Translations under genes and position numbers: made by a program
The notes under the pieces: model-generated
What the model saw: the letters and a program-made list of their open reading frames with translations, nothing else
Told to the model about the DNA's origin: nothing
Database searches by the model: none
Origin: RGIG5057 sp036653755
Lineage (GTDB): Bacteria > Bacillota > Clostridia > TANB77 > CAG-465
Assembly: GCA_036653755.1 (NCBI GenBank)
Contig: JAVVTJ010000016.1
Span: 1-21,205, forward strand
Length of the DNA: 21,205 nucleotides
Direction: 5' to 3'
Shown: one piece after another, positions 13,741 to 21,205 of the stretch
How the letters are laid out: each line of letters opens with the position of its first letter
Position numbering within the stretch: position 1 is the first letter of the stretch

Positions 13741-13766
13741 AAATTTAATGACTTATTTTAATTTAT
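13741..13766 (+). repeat. 26-bp direct repeat, right copy
   Basis: Matches 12162-12187 except one base. Here it has no partner arm, so it forms no hairpin, and it lies in the untranslated stretch after rloB. Confidence 0.6.
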
Positions 13767-13814
13767 TAACATAACTACTTTATTTTAGAGCTTTCAAAAT
13801 TATTTATTATAACT

Positions 13815-14462
13815 CTACACTTCATACAAATTACATATTTTTAATATTTCTTTTATAAATTTATTTATAGTAAGTGCTGGTTGTGTATAATGTTTATCCT
13901 TGTCACAAGTTAATAAAGTTTGTCCACAATCAATATTATTTTTTTCTATTTTTTCACAATTTTTTATTGCAAATATAACATCACATAGCGTAATTTCATT
14001 AACAATTTTCATTATACTATTATCTGTTTTTAAATTTTCTTTATTAATATTATATAATTTTCTTATATATAAATTATAATCTTCAGATTTTGTTACACAT
14101 GGACAAGTATATTTTTTATGTAGTATTAGCCAAAGTTCAAAAGAAAAATTTGAATAAGCTAGTACTATCTTTTCCTTTTTGCATAGCTTAATTGCATTAA
14201 TAAAAGACTCCTCTTTACCATCGTAATCAAACACCGTTACAATTTGTTTAGCCTCTCTACCGTAAAATGATGCTATTTTATTAGCTCTTTTTGCTATGCT
14301 ATATGGATCTCCACCTTCTGGTTCTTGAAATTTAAAACTAACCATATGATTTTCAGCCTTACTATTAATTAATAATTCTAACCTTTTAAAATATAACTTT
14401 TCTTCTAATCCTTCAATTGTACCTTTATATACTAATTTTAATTTTCTGTTTTCTCTAGCCAT
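13815..14462 (-). CDS. RloB-family (TOPRIM-like) protein, partner of the AAA ATPase
   Basis: A 215-residue RloB-family protein. RloB-type proteins occur beside AAA ATPases in phage-defence loci, for example as AbiLii of the lactococcal AbiL system, and they share the layout of TOPRIM effectors such as PARIS AriB. Visible motifs are: 'EGLEEKLYF' (E17, E20/E21) as the TOPRIM-type first acidic site, 'TVFDYDGKE' with D79 and D81, and the RloB signature 'SNFSFELWLILH' (104-115). A nuclease activity is likely from these acids but not shown. The start is ATG at 14460-14462, eight bases after GAGGG, which itself overlaps the stop region of the ATPase gene (3-base gap), so the two are co-translated. 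It ends at a strong terminator. Confidence 0.82.
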   Translation of the reverse strand: MARENRKLKLVYKGTIEGLEEKLYFKRLELLINSKAENHMVSFKFQEPEGGDPYSIAKRANKIASFYGREAKQIVTVFDYDGKEESFINAIKLCKKEKIVLAYSNFSFELWLILHKKYTCPCVTKSEDYNLYIRKLYNINKENLKTDNSIMKIVNEITLCDVIFAIKNCEKIEKNNIDCGQTLLTCDKDKHYTQPALTINKFIKEILKICNLYEV

Positions 14463-14465
14463 ATC

Positions 14466-15839
14466 TTATCCCTCAAAATCTTTCAAAATACTAATAATAG
14501 CATTTTCTATATTACAATAAGGAATTGCTCCATATTTACCATTCATATAATTTTTCATATAATTTTCATCTGAACGAATATTTTTTTCTTTAAAATCAAC
14601 TAAACTATATAATTCACTCTCATAAGTTTCTTCATTCTTTTCTATAAAATATAATTCATCTCTTCTGAATATCTCTTTATTAAGATATATAGGATTATGT
14701 GTATTAAATATTAATTGTGCTCTTTTTTTATTTATTTCAGTATCATTAAATATTTTTATAATTCCAATCAAAAGTTCTGGATGTATTGATGCATCTAATT
14801 CATCAACAACCATAGTTGCACCACTTGCTAATGTACTAATAAGTGGTTTTAAAAACTTATACATTTTTATTGTACCTTTAGATTCAGTAAAATCAGAAGG
14901 TATACTTATTCTTGTTTTATTTGTATTTACACTATCTATTGTATAAACTGATCTTAATTCTAATTTTACATTATTATCTGGTAAGATATTATTATTTTTT
15001 TCACTTTCAAAAATAATAGTTTGTGGACCAATATCTATACATGACTTTATTATATCAATTTCTTTACCCTTTAAAACTATTTTTTCATACACATTTTTTT
15101 CATTATTTAAATCAACTGAATAATAAGCATTTGATTCATTAAAGTTATACATTAAAATGTATTTTTCATTAAACCATGTTACTATTCTATCTACTAGTTT
15201 TTTATTTAAATTAGAATACCATGTTGTAAATATTGTATTTTCACCCATGTTTTCTTTAAATAACTTAACTTGCATATTTAAAAGTTTTTGCACATTAATA
15301 TAATTCTCTTTACTACAATAATAATACTTAAAAGCTTCATTTTTAATATTAAATATAACATCATTTTTATTTCTCTTAAATATATTTATATTATTAATAT
15401 TAAGCTCTTCTTCTATAACAATAGGTTTATTTATAAACTCTACATTATTTCTATTTTTAATAACACACTTATAATTTATAATATCATATTTTATTTCATC
15501 TAATGAATCAGAAAAAGTAATATTAAATTCCATTGGAGATTCATATTTTTCTTCTTCATGAATAAAACTACATATAGGCAAATTTCTTAATAACGAATCT
15601 ACAGTATTAATTAAATTACCTTTTAATACTATTTCTTTTAACATCATTTGTGCTAAAATTACTGAGGTTTTACCTACAGCATTACCACCATATATTAAAA
15701 CAGTAGGAAGTATTTTATGTTTAATACCTTTAACATTTATGAGATTATCTAAATGGTCTCTTTTACCTGTTGCAATCATTGATAACTCTGCTTTATTATA
15801 AAAAGATCTAAAATTTTTAAAACTAAAATTTAATAACAT
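14466..15839 (-). CDS. AAA-family ATPase of an AbiL/PARIS-like defence pair
   Basis: An ABC/SMC-type AAA ATPase (AAA_15/AAA_21 class). It starts 'MLLNFSFKNFRSF', the usual beginning of this class. Walker A is 'GGNAVGKTS' (51-59); Walker B is 'MVVDELDASIHP' with the catalytic Glu; the switch His is in 'LIFNTHNP'. The central region of about 200 residues is variable and presumably holds the sensor or coiled-coil part. The end has 'YFIEKNEETYESELYSL' and 'YMNGKYGAIPY', as in ATPases paired with RloB. In known systems the ATPase senses phage and controls the partner effector. The start is ATG at 15837-15839, eight bases after AGGAGAA; the frame is open 17 codons further but would cross the promoter. 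It has its own consensus promoter. Confidence 0.87.
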   Translation of the reverse strand: MLLNFSFKNFRSFYNKAELSMIATGKRDHLDNLINVKGIKHKILPTVLIYGGNAVGKTSVILAQMMLKEIVLKGNLINTVDSLLRNLPICSFIHEEEKYESPMEFNITFSDSLDEIKYDIINYKCVIKNRNNVEFINKPIVIEEELNINNINIFKRNKNDVIFNIKNEAFKYYYCSKENYINVQKLLNMQVKLFKENMGENTIFTTWYSNLNKKLVDRIVTWFNEKYILMYNFNESNAYYSVDLNNEKNVYEKIVLKGKEIDIIKSCIDIGPQTIIFESEKNNNILPDNNVKLELRSVYTIDSVNTNKTRISIPSDFTESKGTIKMYKFLKPLISTLASGATMVVDELDASIHPELLIGIIKIFNDTEINKKRAQLIFNTHNPIYLNKEIFRRDELYFIEKNEETYESELYSLVDFKEKNIRSDENYMKNYMNGKYGAIPYCNIENAIISILKDFEG

Positions 15840-15861
15840 ATCAATTCTCCTATCAATTATT

Positions 15862-15890
15862 ATTATATCACTTATATTTTTTAAATTCAA
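15862..15890 (-). promoter_or_regulatory. Near-consensus promoter of the ATPase-RloB operon
   Basis: On the minus strand, -35 TTGAAT (15885-15890) and a perfect -10 TATAAT (15862-15867) are 17 bp apart, with an extended -10 TG. The AGGAGAA ribosome site follows at once, so the leader is very short. Confidence 0.75.
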
Positions 15891-15992
15891 GTATATAGTG
15901 AAAAAATCACCATATACTCAGTAATATCTATATATTATATGCTATTATACTCTTTTTATGTTACATTATTGTATTTTAGCTAATATCAAACA

Positions 15993-16032
15993 AAATAAAC
16001 TGAAACCATTTTAAAATAGTTTCAGTTTATTT
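15993..16032 (-). terminator. Terminator of the polysaccharide/LCP operon
   Basis: A perfect 14-bp stem (15993-16006 with 16019-16032) around a partly self-paired 12-nt loop, followed on the minus strand by TTTGTTTG-like sequence. It lies 52 bases after the LCP stop. The interval between here and the ATPase promoter holds nothing else recognisable. Confidence 0.7.
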
Positions 16033-16084
16033 ATTTTTAATTATTTTTTGGCCCTAACTACTAACAAATAGTCATTAAAATATA

Positions 16085-17575
16085 TTATTTTCCGTCAAGT
16101 ATAGAATCAATTTTACTTTTAGCTTCTTTAACTGTATTTTGATCTGGAATCATTACATATAACTTTTGTGAACCAGCAGAATATGTAGTTAAATTAGCAC
16201 CTGTACCATCTAATGACATATTAGAAATCTTCCATGAAGGCATAGTATCTAATTGCATTTTAACTAATGAACTTATATCTTTTTGTTCTACATTAGTTTG
16301 AAAACTACTAGATAAAGAATTCAATATATTAGTATATTTTGTAAGTACAGTTGTACTTGAAGTAAGCTTTTTAATAATTGCTTCTATAACTTTTTGTTGA
16401 TTTTTTCCTCTTTGTCTATCACCACCTGCAAAAGAATATCTTTCTCTACTAAATGCTAAAGCTTGTTTACCATTTAAGTGATTCATTCCTTTTTTATAAC
16501 TATATCCAACACTAGAAAAAGCTACATCTGAATTTACATCAACTCCACCTATTGCATCTACAACTTTTATAACAGTAGTAAAATTAACTCTAACATAATA
16601 GTTGATATCAATACCTAATAAATCTTGAACTGTTGTTATTGTTTCATTTATACCATATATTCCAGAATGAGTTAATTTATCTTTAGCCTTTTTACTATGT
16701 AACACTACATAATAATCTCTTGGAATTGATGTAAGTAATACTTCATTAGTTTTAGTATTAATTGTTGCAACAATATTTGCATCACTTCTAGATACATTAC
16801 TTATTCTACCATCAGTATCTATACCACTTATATATACATTAAATACTCCATTTTCAATAGTATACTTACTCTTATTATCTTTTATTTCTTCTGGTTTATT
16901 TTCTTTAATTTTATGAGTTGCTGTATATATAATTTTTGTTTTTGATTTAAAATTTTCTTTTTCATCAGTAATCATTGAATACTGAACTGAACCTACTAAT
17001 ATAACATCAACTTTTTTATTAAGTAAGTTACTTGATAATGTATCTAAGTTATCTTCTTTTTTGAAATTAACTTTTACTTTAGAACTTATTTCTGTTTGAA
17101 CATCTTTAAATCCATCTGCAATTTCAAACATATATAATTCTTTACCTTTTATATCTTCTATTTTATTAAACTTACTATCTTTTAAAGCAACTACATAATA
17201 TTCTTCTGTTTCTTCATTAATATTTGACATTGTACCAATAAAGTTTAAAGCATTACCTAAATAGTAGTATGCTGTTCCATAAACAGCCAATATACAGCAT
17301 GCAGTTAATGTACATACTATATTTATTGCTTTTTTCTTTTTTGGCCTTAAAATGCCAATTGAAAGGCCTGCTGTTATTCCTAGTATTATAACCGCTAGTA
17401 TAACTAAATATTTTGTTGGTACCATATTAATAGATACAATATACCCAAAAAATACTATTGTTAGTAATACATAAACAACAAATATTATTCTAAAAAATAT
17501 GTTTTTTGTTATTTTCTTTTTATTTGTCTTTTTTTCTTTGTAATCATCTTGATTACTGCTTCCTCTTCTTGCCAT
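16085..17575 (-). CDS. LytR-CpsA-Psr (LCP) family cell-wall polymer ligase
   Basis: A membrane enzyme that transfers polyprenyl-pyrophosphate-linked polymers (teichoic acid, capsule) onto peptidoglycan. A Lys-rich cytoplasmic N-terminus is followed by three membrane spans (about residues 26-46, 52-75, 84-107). Next comes an extracellular region resembling a solute-binding fold ('YYVVALKDSKFNKIEDIKG', 'KKVDVILVGSVQYSMI'), which is common in clostridial LCP proteins. The LCP domain then shows 'GIDTDGRISNVSRSDANI', 'LLTSIPRDYYV' and 'GGDRQRGKNQQKVIEA', containing the Arg and Asp residues that hold the pyrophosphate and metal. Length 496 fits this subgroup. AAGGA lies ten bases before the ATG. 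It is last in an operon with sugar-modifying genes, which suggests it attaches their product. Confidence 0.94.
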   Translation of the reverse strand: MARRGSSNQDDYKEKKTNKKKITKNIFFRIIFVVYVLLTIVFFGYIVSINMVPTKYLVILAVIILGITAGLSIGILRPKKKKAINIVCTLTACCILAVYGTAYYYLGNALNFIGTMSNINEETEEYYVVALKDSKFNKIEDIKGKELYMFEIADGFKDVQTEISSKVKVNFKKEDNLDTLSSNLLNKKVDVILVGSVQYSMITDEKENFKSKTKIIYTATHKIKENKPEEIKDNKSKYTIENGVFNVYISGIDTDGRISNVSRSDANIVATINTKTNEVLLTSIPRDYYVVLHSKKAKDKLTHSGIYGINETITTVQDLLGIDINYYVRVNFTTVIKVVDAIGGVDVNSDVAFSSVGYSYKKGMNHLNGKQALAFSRERYSFAGGDRQRGKNQQKVIEAIIKKLTSSTTVLTKYTNILNSLSSSFQTNVEQKDISSLVKMQLDTMPSWKISNMSLDGTGANLTTYSAGSQKLYVMIPDQNTVKEAKSKIDSILDGK

Positions 17576-17595
17576 ATTATCACATTCCTTTTCTT

Positions 17596-18870
17596 TTATT
17601 TATTATTATATTTTAATAAACTAATCAATTCAGCATATCCATTATTCAATACATATGGATATACCATGCTACCTTTTACAAAATTTTCATAATTATTTTT
17701 ATCAAAAGTTGTATAAGAATTTCTATATTTAAGACTCATAGGAAAACTGATTTTAGAAATACTTTTATATATATTATCTATTTCTTTTGTATCAGTAAAC
17801 TTCCACCATCCTAAATAAAATGTGCCTAATGAATATGGCTTATGTGCATAGTTATTACCTTTATTCATATAATTATATCTAAATAATCCATTAATACCAT
17901 TCATATAATTTTTAGTTCTATATAATTTAAAATCATCAGTAGGTACGACTAGTACTTTACTTATAAATGTATGTGATAAATCATCTAACAACTTACTATA
18001 TTTTTTTCTATATTCTTCATCTTGTATCTCTCTAAAACTAACAAGCCACAGAGGAAATCTTGAATAATGTGAACTATCCATTACTATATTTTTTACTGGG
18101 ATAGGTTTTAAATGTTCTTTAATTTCATCATATGTTGCATATAAATAATCTGGATGTTCACTCCATACATCTGCTTGAAAGTACCATATTTTATCATCTA
18201 CATATTTTATTTCACTATCAAAAATATAATTAACATATTTTGTAATATATTTAAGTTTATTTTCATTATCTATATTTCCATTAATTTTAAAATAATATTG
18301 TAAATCACATGAAATTGCCAAAACATATAATTCTATATCAGTAATAGCTCTATAATAACTTCTTTCAACTTCTTTATTATGTATTTTCCATTCTATACTT
18401 TTGCCCATATTTTTTAAACCAACTAAATTCCAATTATCTATAGGATTATCCCACATTTTATATATTAACTTCATCATTTTATTAGCTAATTGAACATTAT
18501 TATTACTTTTTTCATTACACTCTAAAACCAAATATCTAGATACTAAATACATATATTGCAATTTATCAAGCTGATTTATTTTATATTCCTTTATATATTT
18601 ATCAATATCAAATTCTTTAAATTGTTTTTTAAATTGTTTCTGTTTTTCTATATCGCCTTCAGTAAATGCATAATGTAATGGTATTTGTAACGTACTTCCA
18701 GCATTATATGCATGTTCTTTTTCCCAACATTTATCTTGTAAACTAATTTTAACTGTATTGTTCCATAAATAGTTTATTTTAATATCATCAATTTTTAAAA
18801 TAAACACAATTATTATAATAATAACTATTACTACCACTAAAACTAGTTTTTTTAAAAGTTTTTTATTCAT
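17596..18870 (-). CDS. Membrane-anchored protein of unknown function in a polysaccharide operon
   Basis: I do not recognise the family. The 424 residues begin with a basic stretch and one strong membrane span (about 8-26). The rest would lie outside the membrane. It is rich in aromatic residues and predicted helices, with recognisable blocks 'HAYNAGSTLQIPLHYAF', 'SIEWKIHNKEVERSYYRAI', 'IWYFQADVWSEHPDY', 'MDSSHYSRFPLWLVSFRE', 'YMNGINGLFRYNYMNKG' and 'YSLGTFYLGWWKF'. Clustered His, Tyr, Arg and Trp in a helical protein recalls the alpha/alpha-barrel fold of polysaccharide lyases and hydrolases, but no family motif is visible, so this is speculation. It lies 20 bases before the LCP gene and 32 bases after the aminotransferase, so it is co-transcribed and probably acts on the same polymer. 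Confidence 0.8.
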   Translation of the reverse strand: MNKKLLKKLVLVVVIVIIIIIVFILKIDDIKINYLWNNTVKISLQDKCWEKEHAYNAGSTLQIPLHYAFTEGDIEKQKQFKKQFKEFDIDKYIKEYKINQLDKLQYMYLVSRYLVLECNEKSNNNVQLANKMMKLIYKMWDNPIDNWNLVGLKNMGKSIEWKIHNKEVERSYYRAITDIELYVLAISCDLQYYFKINGNIDNENKLKYITKYVNYIFDSEIKYVDDKIWYFQADVWSEHPDYLYATYDEIKEHLKPIPVKNIVMDSSHYSRFPLWLVSFREIQDEEYRKKYSKLLDDLSHTFISKVLVVPTDDFKLYRTKNYMNGINGLFRYNYMNKGNNYAHKPYSLGTFYLGWWKFTDTKEIDNIYKSISKISFPMSLKYRNSYTTFDKNNYENFVKGSMVYPYVLNNGYAELISLLKYNNK

Positions 18871-18902
18871 ATTTGAATTTCTCTTTCTATTTAAAAAAAT
18901 AT

Positions 18903-20048
18903 TTACTTAATTGTCCTAAATTCTTTTAATATTTTTTTTATATTATCACAAATATTAATTATATCCTTTTCTTCTAGATAAGGATGCATGGGTAAGCTAA
19001 GTACGATATCACTTAATTTTTCAGATAATTTTAAATCTTCTAAATTAAAGTTATAATCTTCATATACTATTTGTCTATGTAACGGTTTAGGATAATATAT
19101 CATTGAAGGTATTTCTATTTCTTGAAGCTTTAATTTTAAATAATCCCTTTCTTCTTTACTATTTAATTTTATAGTATATTGAGCATAACTACTTATAAAA
19201 TTTTGATTAATATATGGATTTTGTACTATGTCCTTAAGACAATCACGATAAATTTGAGCAACTATATTCCTATCCTTTAATTCATAACTTTTAAATGCTT
19301 CTAATTTTACAAGTAATATAGCTGCTTGTATTGTATCTAATCTAGAATTAACTCCTATTCTAATGTTATCATATTTTTCTTTTCCTTTTCCATGAACTCT
19401 TATAGAACATAATAAATGGTATATTTTCTCATCATTTGTAAATATTGCTCCTCCATCTCCATAACAACCCAATGGTTTAGCTGGAAAAAAAGAAGTGGTT
19501 GCTATATCTCCAAATGAACATGCTTTTTTCCCTTTTATACTACCACCAAATCCTTGTGCACCATCTTCAATTATATATAGATTATATTTTTTAGCAATGA
19601 TTTCTATTTTTTCAAAATCAGCTGGTAATCCAAATAAATCTACTGGTATTATTGCTTTAGGTATAAGATTGTTTTCTTTTTTTATATCTATTATTGCCTT
19701 TTCAATCTTATTCACATCAATATTAAATGTATTAATATCTGAATCAATAAATATTGGTGTAGCTCCACAATTTGATACTACTTCTGCTGTAGCAAAAAAT
19801 GTAAAAGAAGGTACAAACACAGCATCACCTTTTTTTATATCTAATGTTTTTAATGCAAGAGATAAAGCATCAGTACCATTAGCACAAGTAACACAATACT
19901 TAGTTCCTACATATTCAGCAATATTTTTTTCAAATTCTTTAACTTTATTTCCCATTATATATGTACCATCAGTTAATACCTGATTTATATTCTCATCTAT
20001 TTTATCTTTTAAAATACTATATTGTTTTTTTAAATCAATAAATTCCAT
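18903..20048 (-). CDS. wbpE: DegT/DnrJ/EryC1 nucleotide-sugar aminotransferase, WbpE-like
   Basis: A PLP-dependent sugar aminotransferase. Fold signatures are: 'MEFIDLKKQY', 'GTKYCVTCANGTDALSLAL', 'PSFTFFATAEVV', 'IEDGAQGFGG' (the PLP-binding Asp) and 'TTSFFPAKPLGCYGDGGA', where the Lys forms the PLP Schiff base. The last block and the partner gene point to the WbpE/WlbC group, which aminates C3 of UDP-3-keto-GlcNAc-uronic acid using glutamate. Length 381 is normal. The start ATG overlaps the end of the dehydrogenase gene by 14 bases, with AAAGGGGTG as ribosome site, so the two are tightly coupled. Other 4-keto or 3-keto sugars cannot be fully excluded as substrate. Confidence 0.9.
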   Translation of the reverse strand: MEFIDLKKQYSILKDKIDENINQVLTDGTYIMGNKVKEFEKNIAEYVGTKYCVTCANGTDALSLALKTLDIKKGDAVFVPSFTFFATAEVVSNCGATPIFIDSDINTFNIDVNKIEKAIIDIKKENNLIPKAIIPVDLFGLPADFEKIEIIAKKYNLYIIEDGAQGFGGSIKGKKACSFGDIATTSFFPAKPLGCYGDGGAIFTNDEKIYHLLCSIRVHGKGKEKYDNIRIGVNSRLDTIQAAILLVKLEAFKSYELKDRNIVAQIYRDCLKDIVQNPYINQNFISSYAQYTIKLNSKEERDYLKLKLQEIEIPSMIYYPKPLHRQIVYEDYNFNLEDLKLSEKLSDIVLSLPMHPYLEEKDIINICDNIKKILKEFRTIK

Positions 20049-21135
20049 TAAACTTCACCCCTTTAAAATCCAACGTTGAACCTTTTTCTAGTGGTAATTT
20101 TACAGATTTATGTTCAAAAGCTGATTTATATATTGCAAGTACCAATTCTAATGCTTCTTTACCAGCTGTAGCATCCACTAATGGTTTAGTATTTGTATTT
20201 ATCGCATTTATAACATTTTTATATAATGGTGTATGTCCAAAACCATAAACACTATCTGGATTTTCACTATTTACCTCTTTTATTTTATTTACATCCTCAT
20301 TATTATTTGAAAAATTCCATTCCTCAATTATGTTTACTGATTTTCCACCTGCTTTAACTGTACCATTTTCTCCGAAAATATAAAGAGTTTCCTCTAAGTT
20401 TTTTGGATATATATTAGTTGTACCCTCTATTATTCCATAAGCACCATTTTTAAATTTGATCAGAGCTATTCCTAAATCTTCTGCTTCAATATAATTATGT
20501 TTCATATTATCTGTATAAGCAAAAACTTCATCTATTTCTTCACCCATCATCCATCTTAATAAATCAATATTGTGTATACATTGATTCATCAATGCCCCAC
20601 CATCTTGTTCCCATGTTCCTCTCCATTTAGCTTGTTCATAATAATCTTTTCCTCTATTCCATCTTATATGCGCAGTTCCATACATAAGTTTACCAAACAT
20701 ATTCTTATCAATTGCTTCTCTGATTTTTTGTATTGATTTATTAAATCTATTTTGATGATTTGCACATACTATAAGATTTTTCTCTTGTGATTTTTTTATT
20801 ATTCTATCAGCATCATCTATTGATAAAGCTATTGGTTTTTCTATTATTAAATTTATATTTTCTTCTAAACAATCCAAAGCAATATTTGCGTGTTTACCAC
20901 TTTCTGTAGCTATCGCAATTAAATCTAACTTTTCATTTTTTATCATTTCTTTATAATTAGTATATTTTTTTATACCACTGTTTTCTAAATTAAAAAGTTT
21001 TAAAATTTTATCTATATTTTCTTCAAATAAATCACACATCGCAACAATTTTTACATTATTTGCTATTGCTGCTGAAATATGGTTTGGTGATATTCTTCCA
21101 CAACCTATTAATCCATATTTTATATTATCCATCAT
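20035..21135 (-). CDS. wbpB: Gfo/Idh/MocA oxidoreductase, WbpB-like UDP-GlcNAc-uronic acid 3-dehydrogenase
   Basis: An NAD-dependent sugar dehydrogenase. The Rossmann start is 'YGLIGCGRISPNHI', the family 'EKPIAL' motif carries the catalytic-pair Lys, and 'HIRWNRGKDYYEQAKWRGTW' with 'DGGALMNQCIHNIDLLRWM' is the substrate block characteristic of WbpB/WlbA. These oxidise C3 of UDP-GlcNAc-uronic acid and recycle their NADH with 2-oxoglutarate made by the WbpE aminotransferase, which is the next gene here. The product path leads to 2,3-diacetamido-uronic acid sugars of surface polysaccharides; the acetyltransferase and epimerase are not in the window. Length 366 is slightly longer than usual. The start is the first of two adjacent ATGs, behind a G6 ribosome site. 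The operon probably begins or continues to the right of the window. Confidence 0.9.
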   Translation of the reverse strand: MMDNIKYGLIGCGRISPNHISAAIANNVKIVAMCDLFEENIDKILKLFNLENSGIKKYTNYKEMIKNEKLDLIAIATESGKHANIALDCLEENINLIIEKPIALSIDDADRIIKKSQEKNLIVCANHQNRFNKSIQKIREAIDKNMFGKLMYGTAHIRWNRGKDYYEQAKWRGTWEQDGGALMNQCIHNIDLLRWMMGEEIDEVFAYTDNMKHNYIEAEDLGIALIKFKNGAYGIIEGTTNIYPKNLEETLYIFGENGTVKAGGKSVNIIEEWNFSNNNEDVNKIKEVNSENPDSVYGFGHTPLYKNVINAINTNTKPLVDATAGKEALELVLAIYKSAFEHKSVKLPLEKGSTLDFKGVKFNGIY

Positions 21136-21164
21136 TTATTCCCCCCATTATAATTTTGGTAGTG

Positions 21165-21183
21165 TAAAAGTTTTGTACTTTTA
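21165..21183. repeat. Short inverted repeat upstream of the sugar operon genes
   Basis: Perfect 7-bp arms (TAAAAGT / ACTTTTA) with a 5-nt loop. It could be a weak terminator of a gene beyond the window edge or part of the operon's leader. A TATAAT-like hexamer lies between it and the oxidoreductase start on the minus strand, but without a good -35. Confidence 0.3.
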
Positions 21184-21205
21184 TAGTAAACTAAAATTCC
21201 ACACT

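Noticed and set aside
17596..18870. Firm naming as an alginate lyase or glucuronyl epimerase
   Set aside because: The helical, aromatic-rich pattern is suggestive, but no family motif could be identified, so the protein is left unnamed.
1..21205. CRISPR array, tRNA, rRNA or transposase
   Set aside because: No regularly spaced repeats, no cloverleaf or rRNA-like segment and no transposase or integrase motifs were seen in any frame, though structured RNAs without strong sequence signals cannot be ruled out by eye.

Overview
The window is a very AT-rich stretch of a low-GC Firmicute chromosome, most likely an endospore-forming member of the Clostridia. Four sporulation-linked genes support this: a YtfI (DUF2953)/YtfJ pair and a YqfC/YqfD pair, followed as in Bacillus/Clostridium by ybeY and dgkA. 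The standard genetic code is in use: TGG encodes Trp (for example in lemA), and htpX and the right-hand oxidoreductase end in TGA. The species cannot be named from the sequence.

Left part (1-2980). A secreted, membrane-anchored polysaccharide deacetylase with Ig-like repeats faces, across a bidirectional terminator, a leaderless M23 endopeptidase with an SH3 domain. Divergent from the peptidase is a tiny operon of two overlapping holin-like membrane proteins behind a 26-bp palindrome, which together look like a captured phage lysis module.

Core part (2978-8030, all minus strand). In transcription order: an XRE regulator, yqfC-yqfD-ybeY-dgkA, a DUF3298 lipoprotein-like gene, ytfI and ytfJ. 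The ybeY frame is broken by one extra base inside its zinc motif, and the PAP2 half of the DgkA-PAP2 fusion has lost its catalytic residues. Then lemA-htpX run on the plus strand (8275-9720) from a near-consensus promoter.

Accessory island (about 9860-15900). It starts with a decayed DUF1016 (YhcG-type) nuclease gene that has lost its nuclease core. Next are three pyrimidine deoxynucleotide genes on the plus strand (dUTPase, 5'-deoxyribonucleotidase, eukaryote-like dCMP deaminase). On the minus strand follow a toxin-antitoxin module with a broken MqsR-like toxin, an intact zinc-finger/HTH/Panacea antitoxin and a perfect 38-bp operator palindrome over its promoter, and then an AAA ATPase-RloB pair resembling the AbiL/PARIS class of phage defence.

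Right part (16085-21135, minus strand, probably continuing past the window). A four-gene envelope-polysaccharide operon: WbpB-like dehydrogenase and WbpE-like aminotransferase (2,3-diamino-uronic acid sugar synthesis), a membrane-anchored protein of unknown function, and an LCP ligase that would attach the polymer to peptidoglycan.
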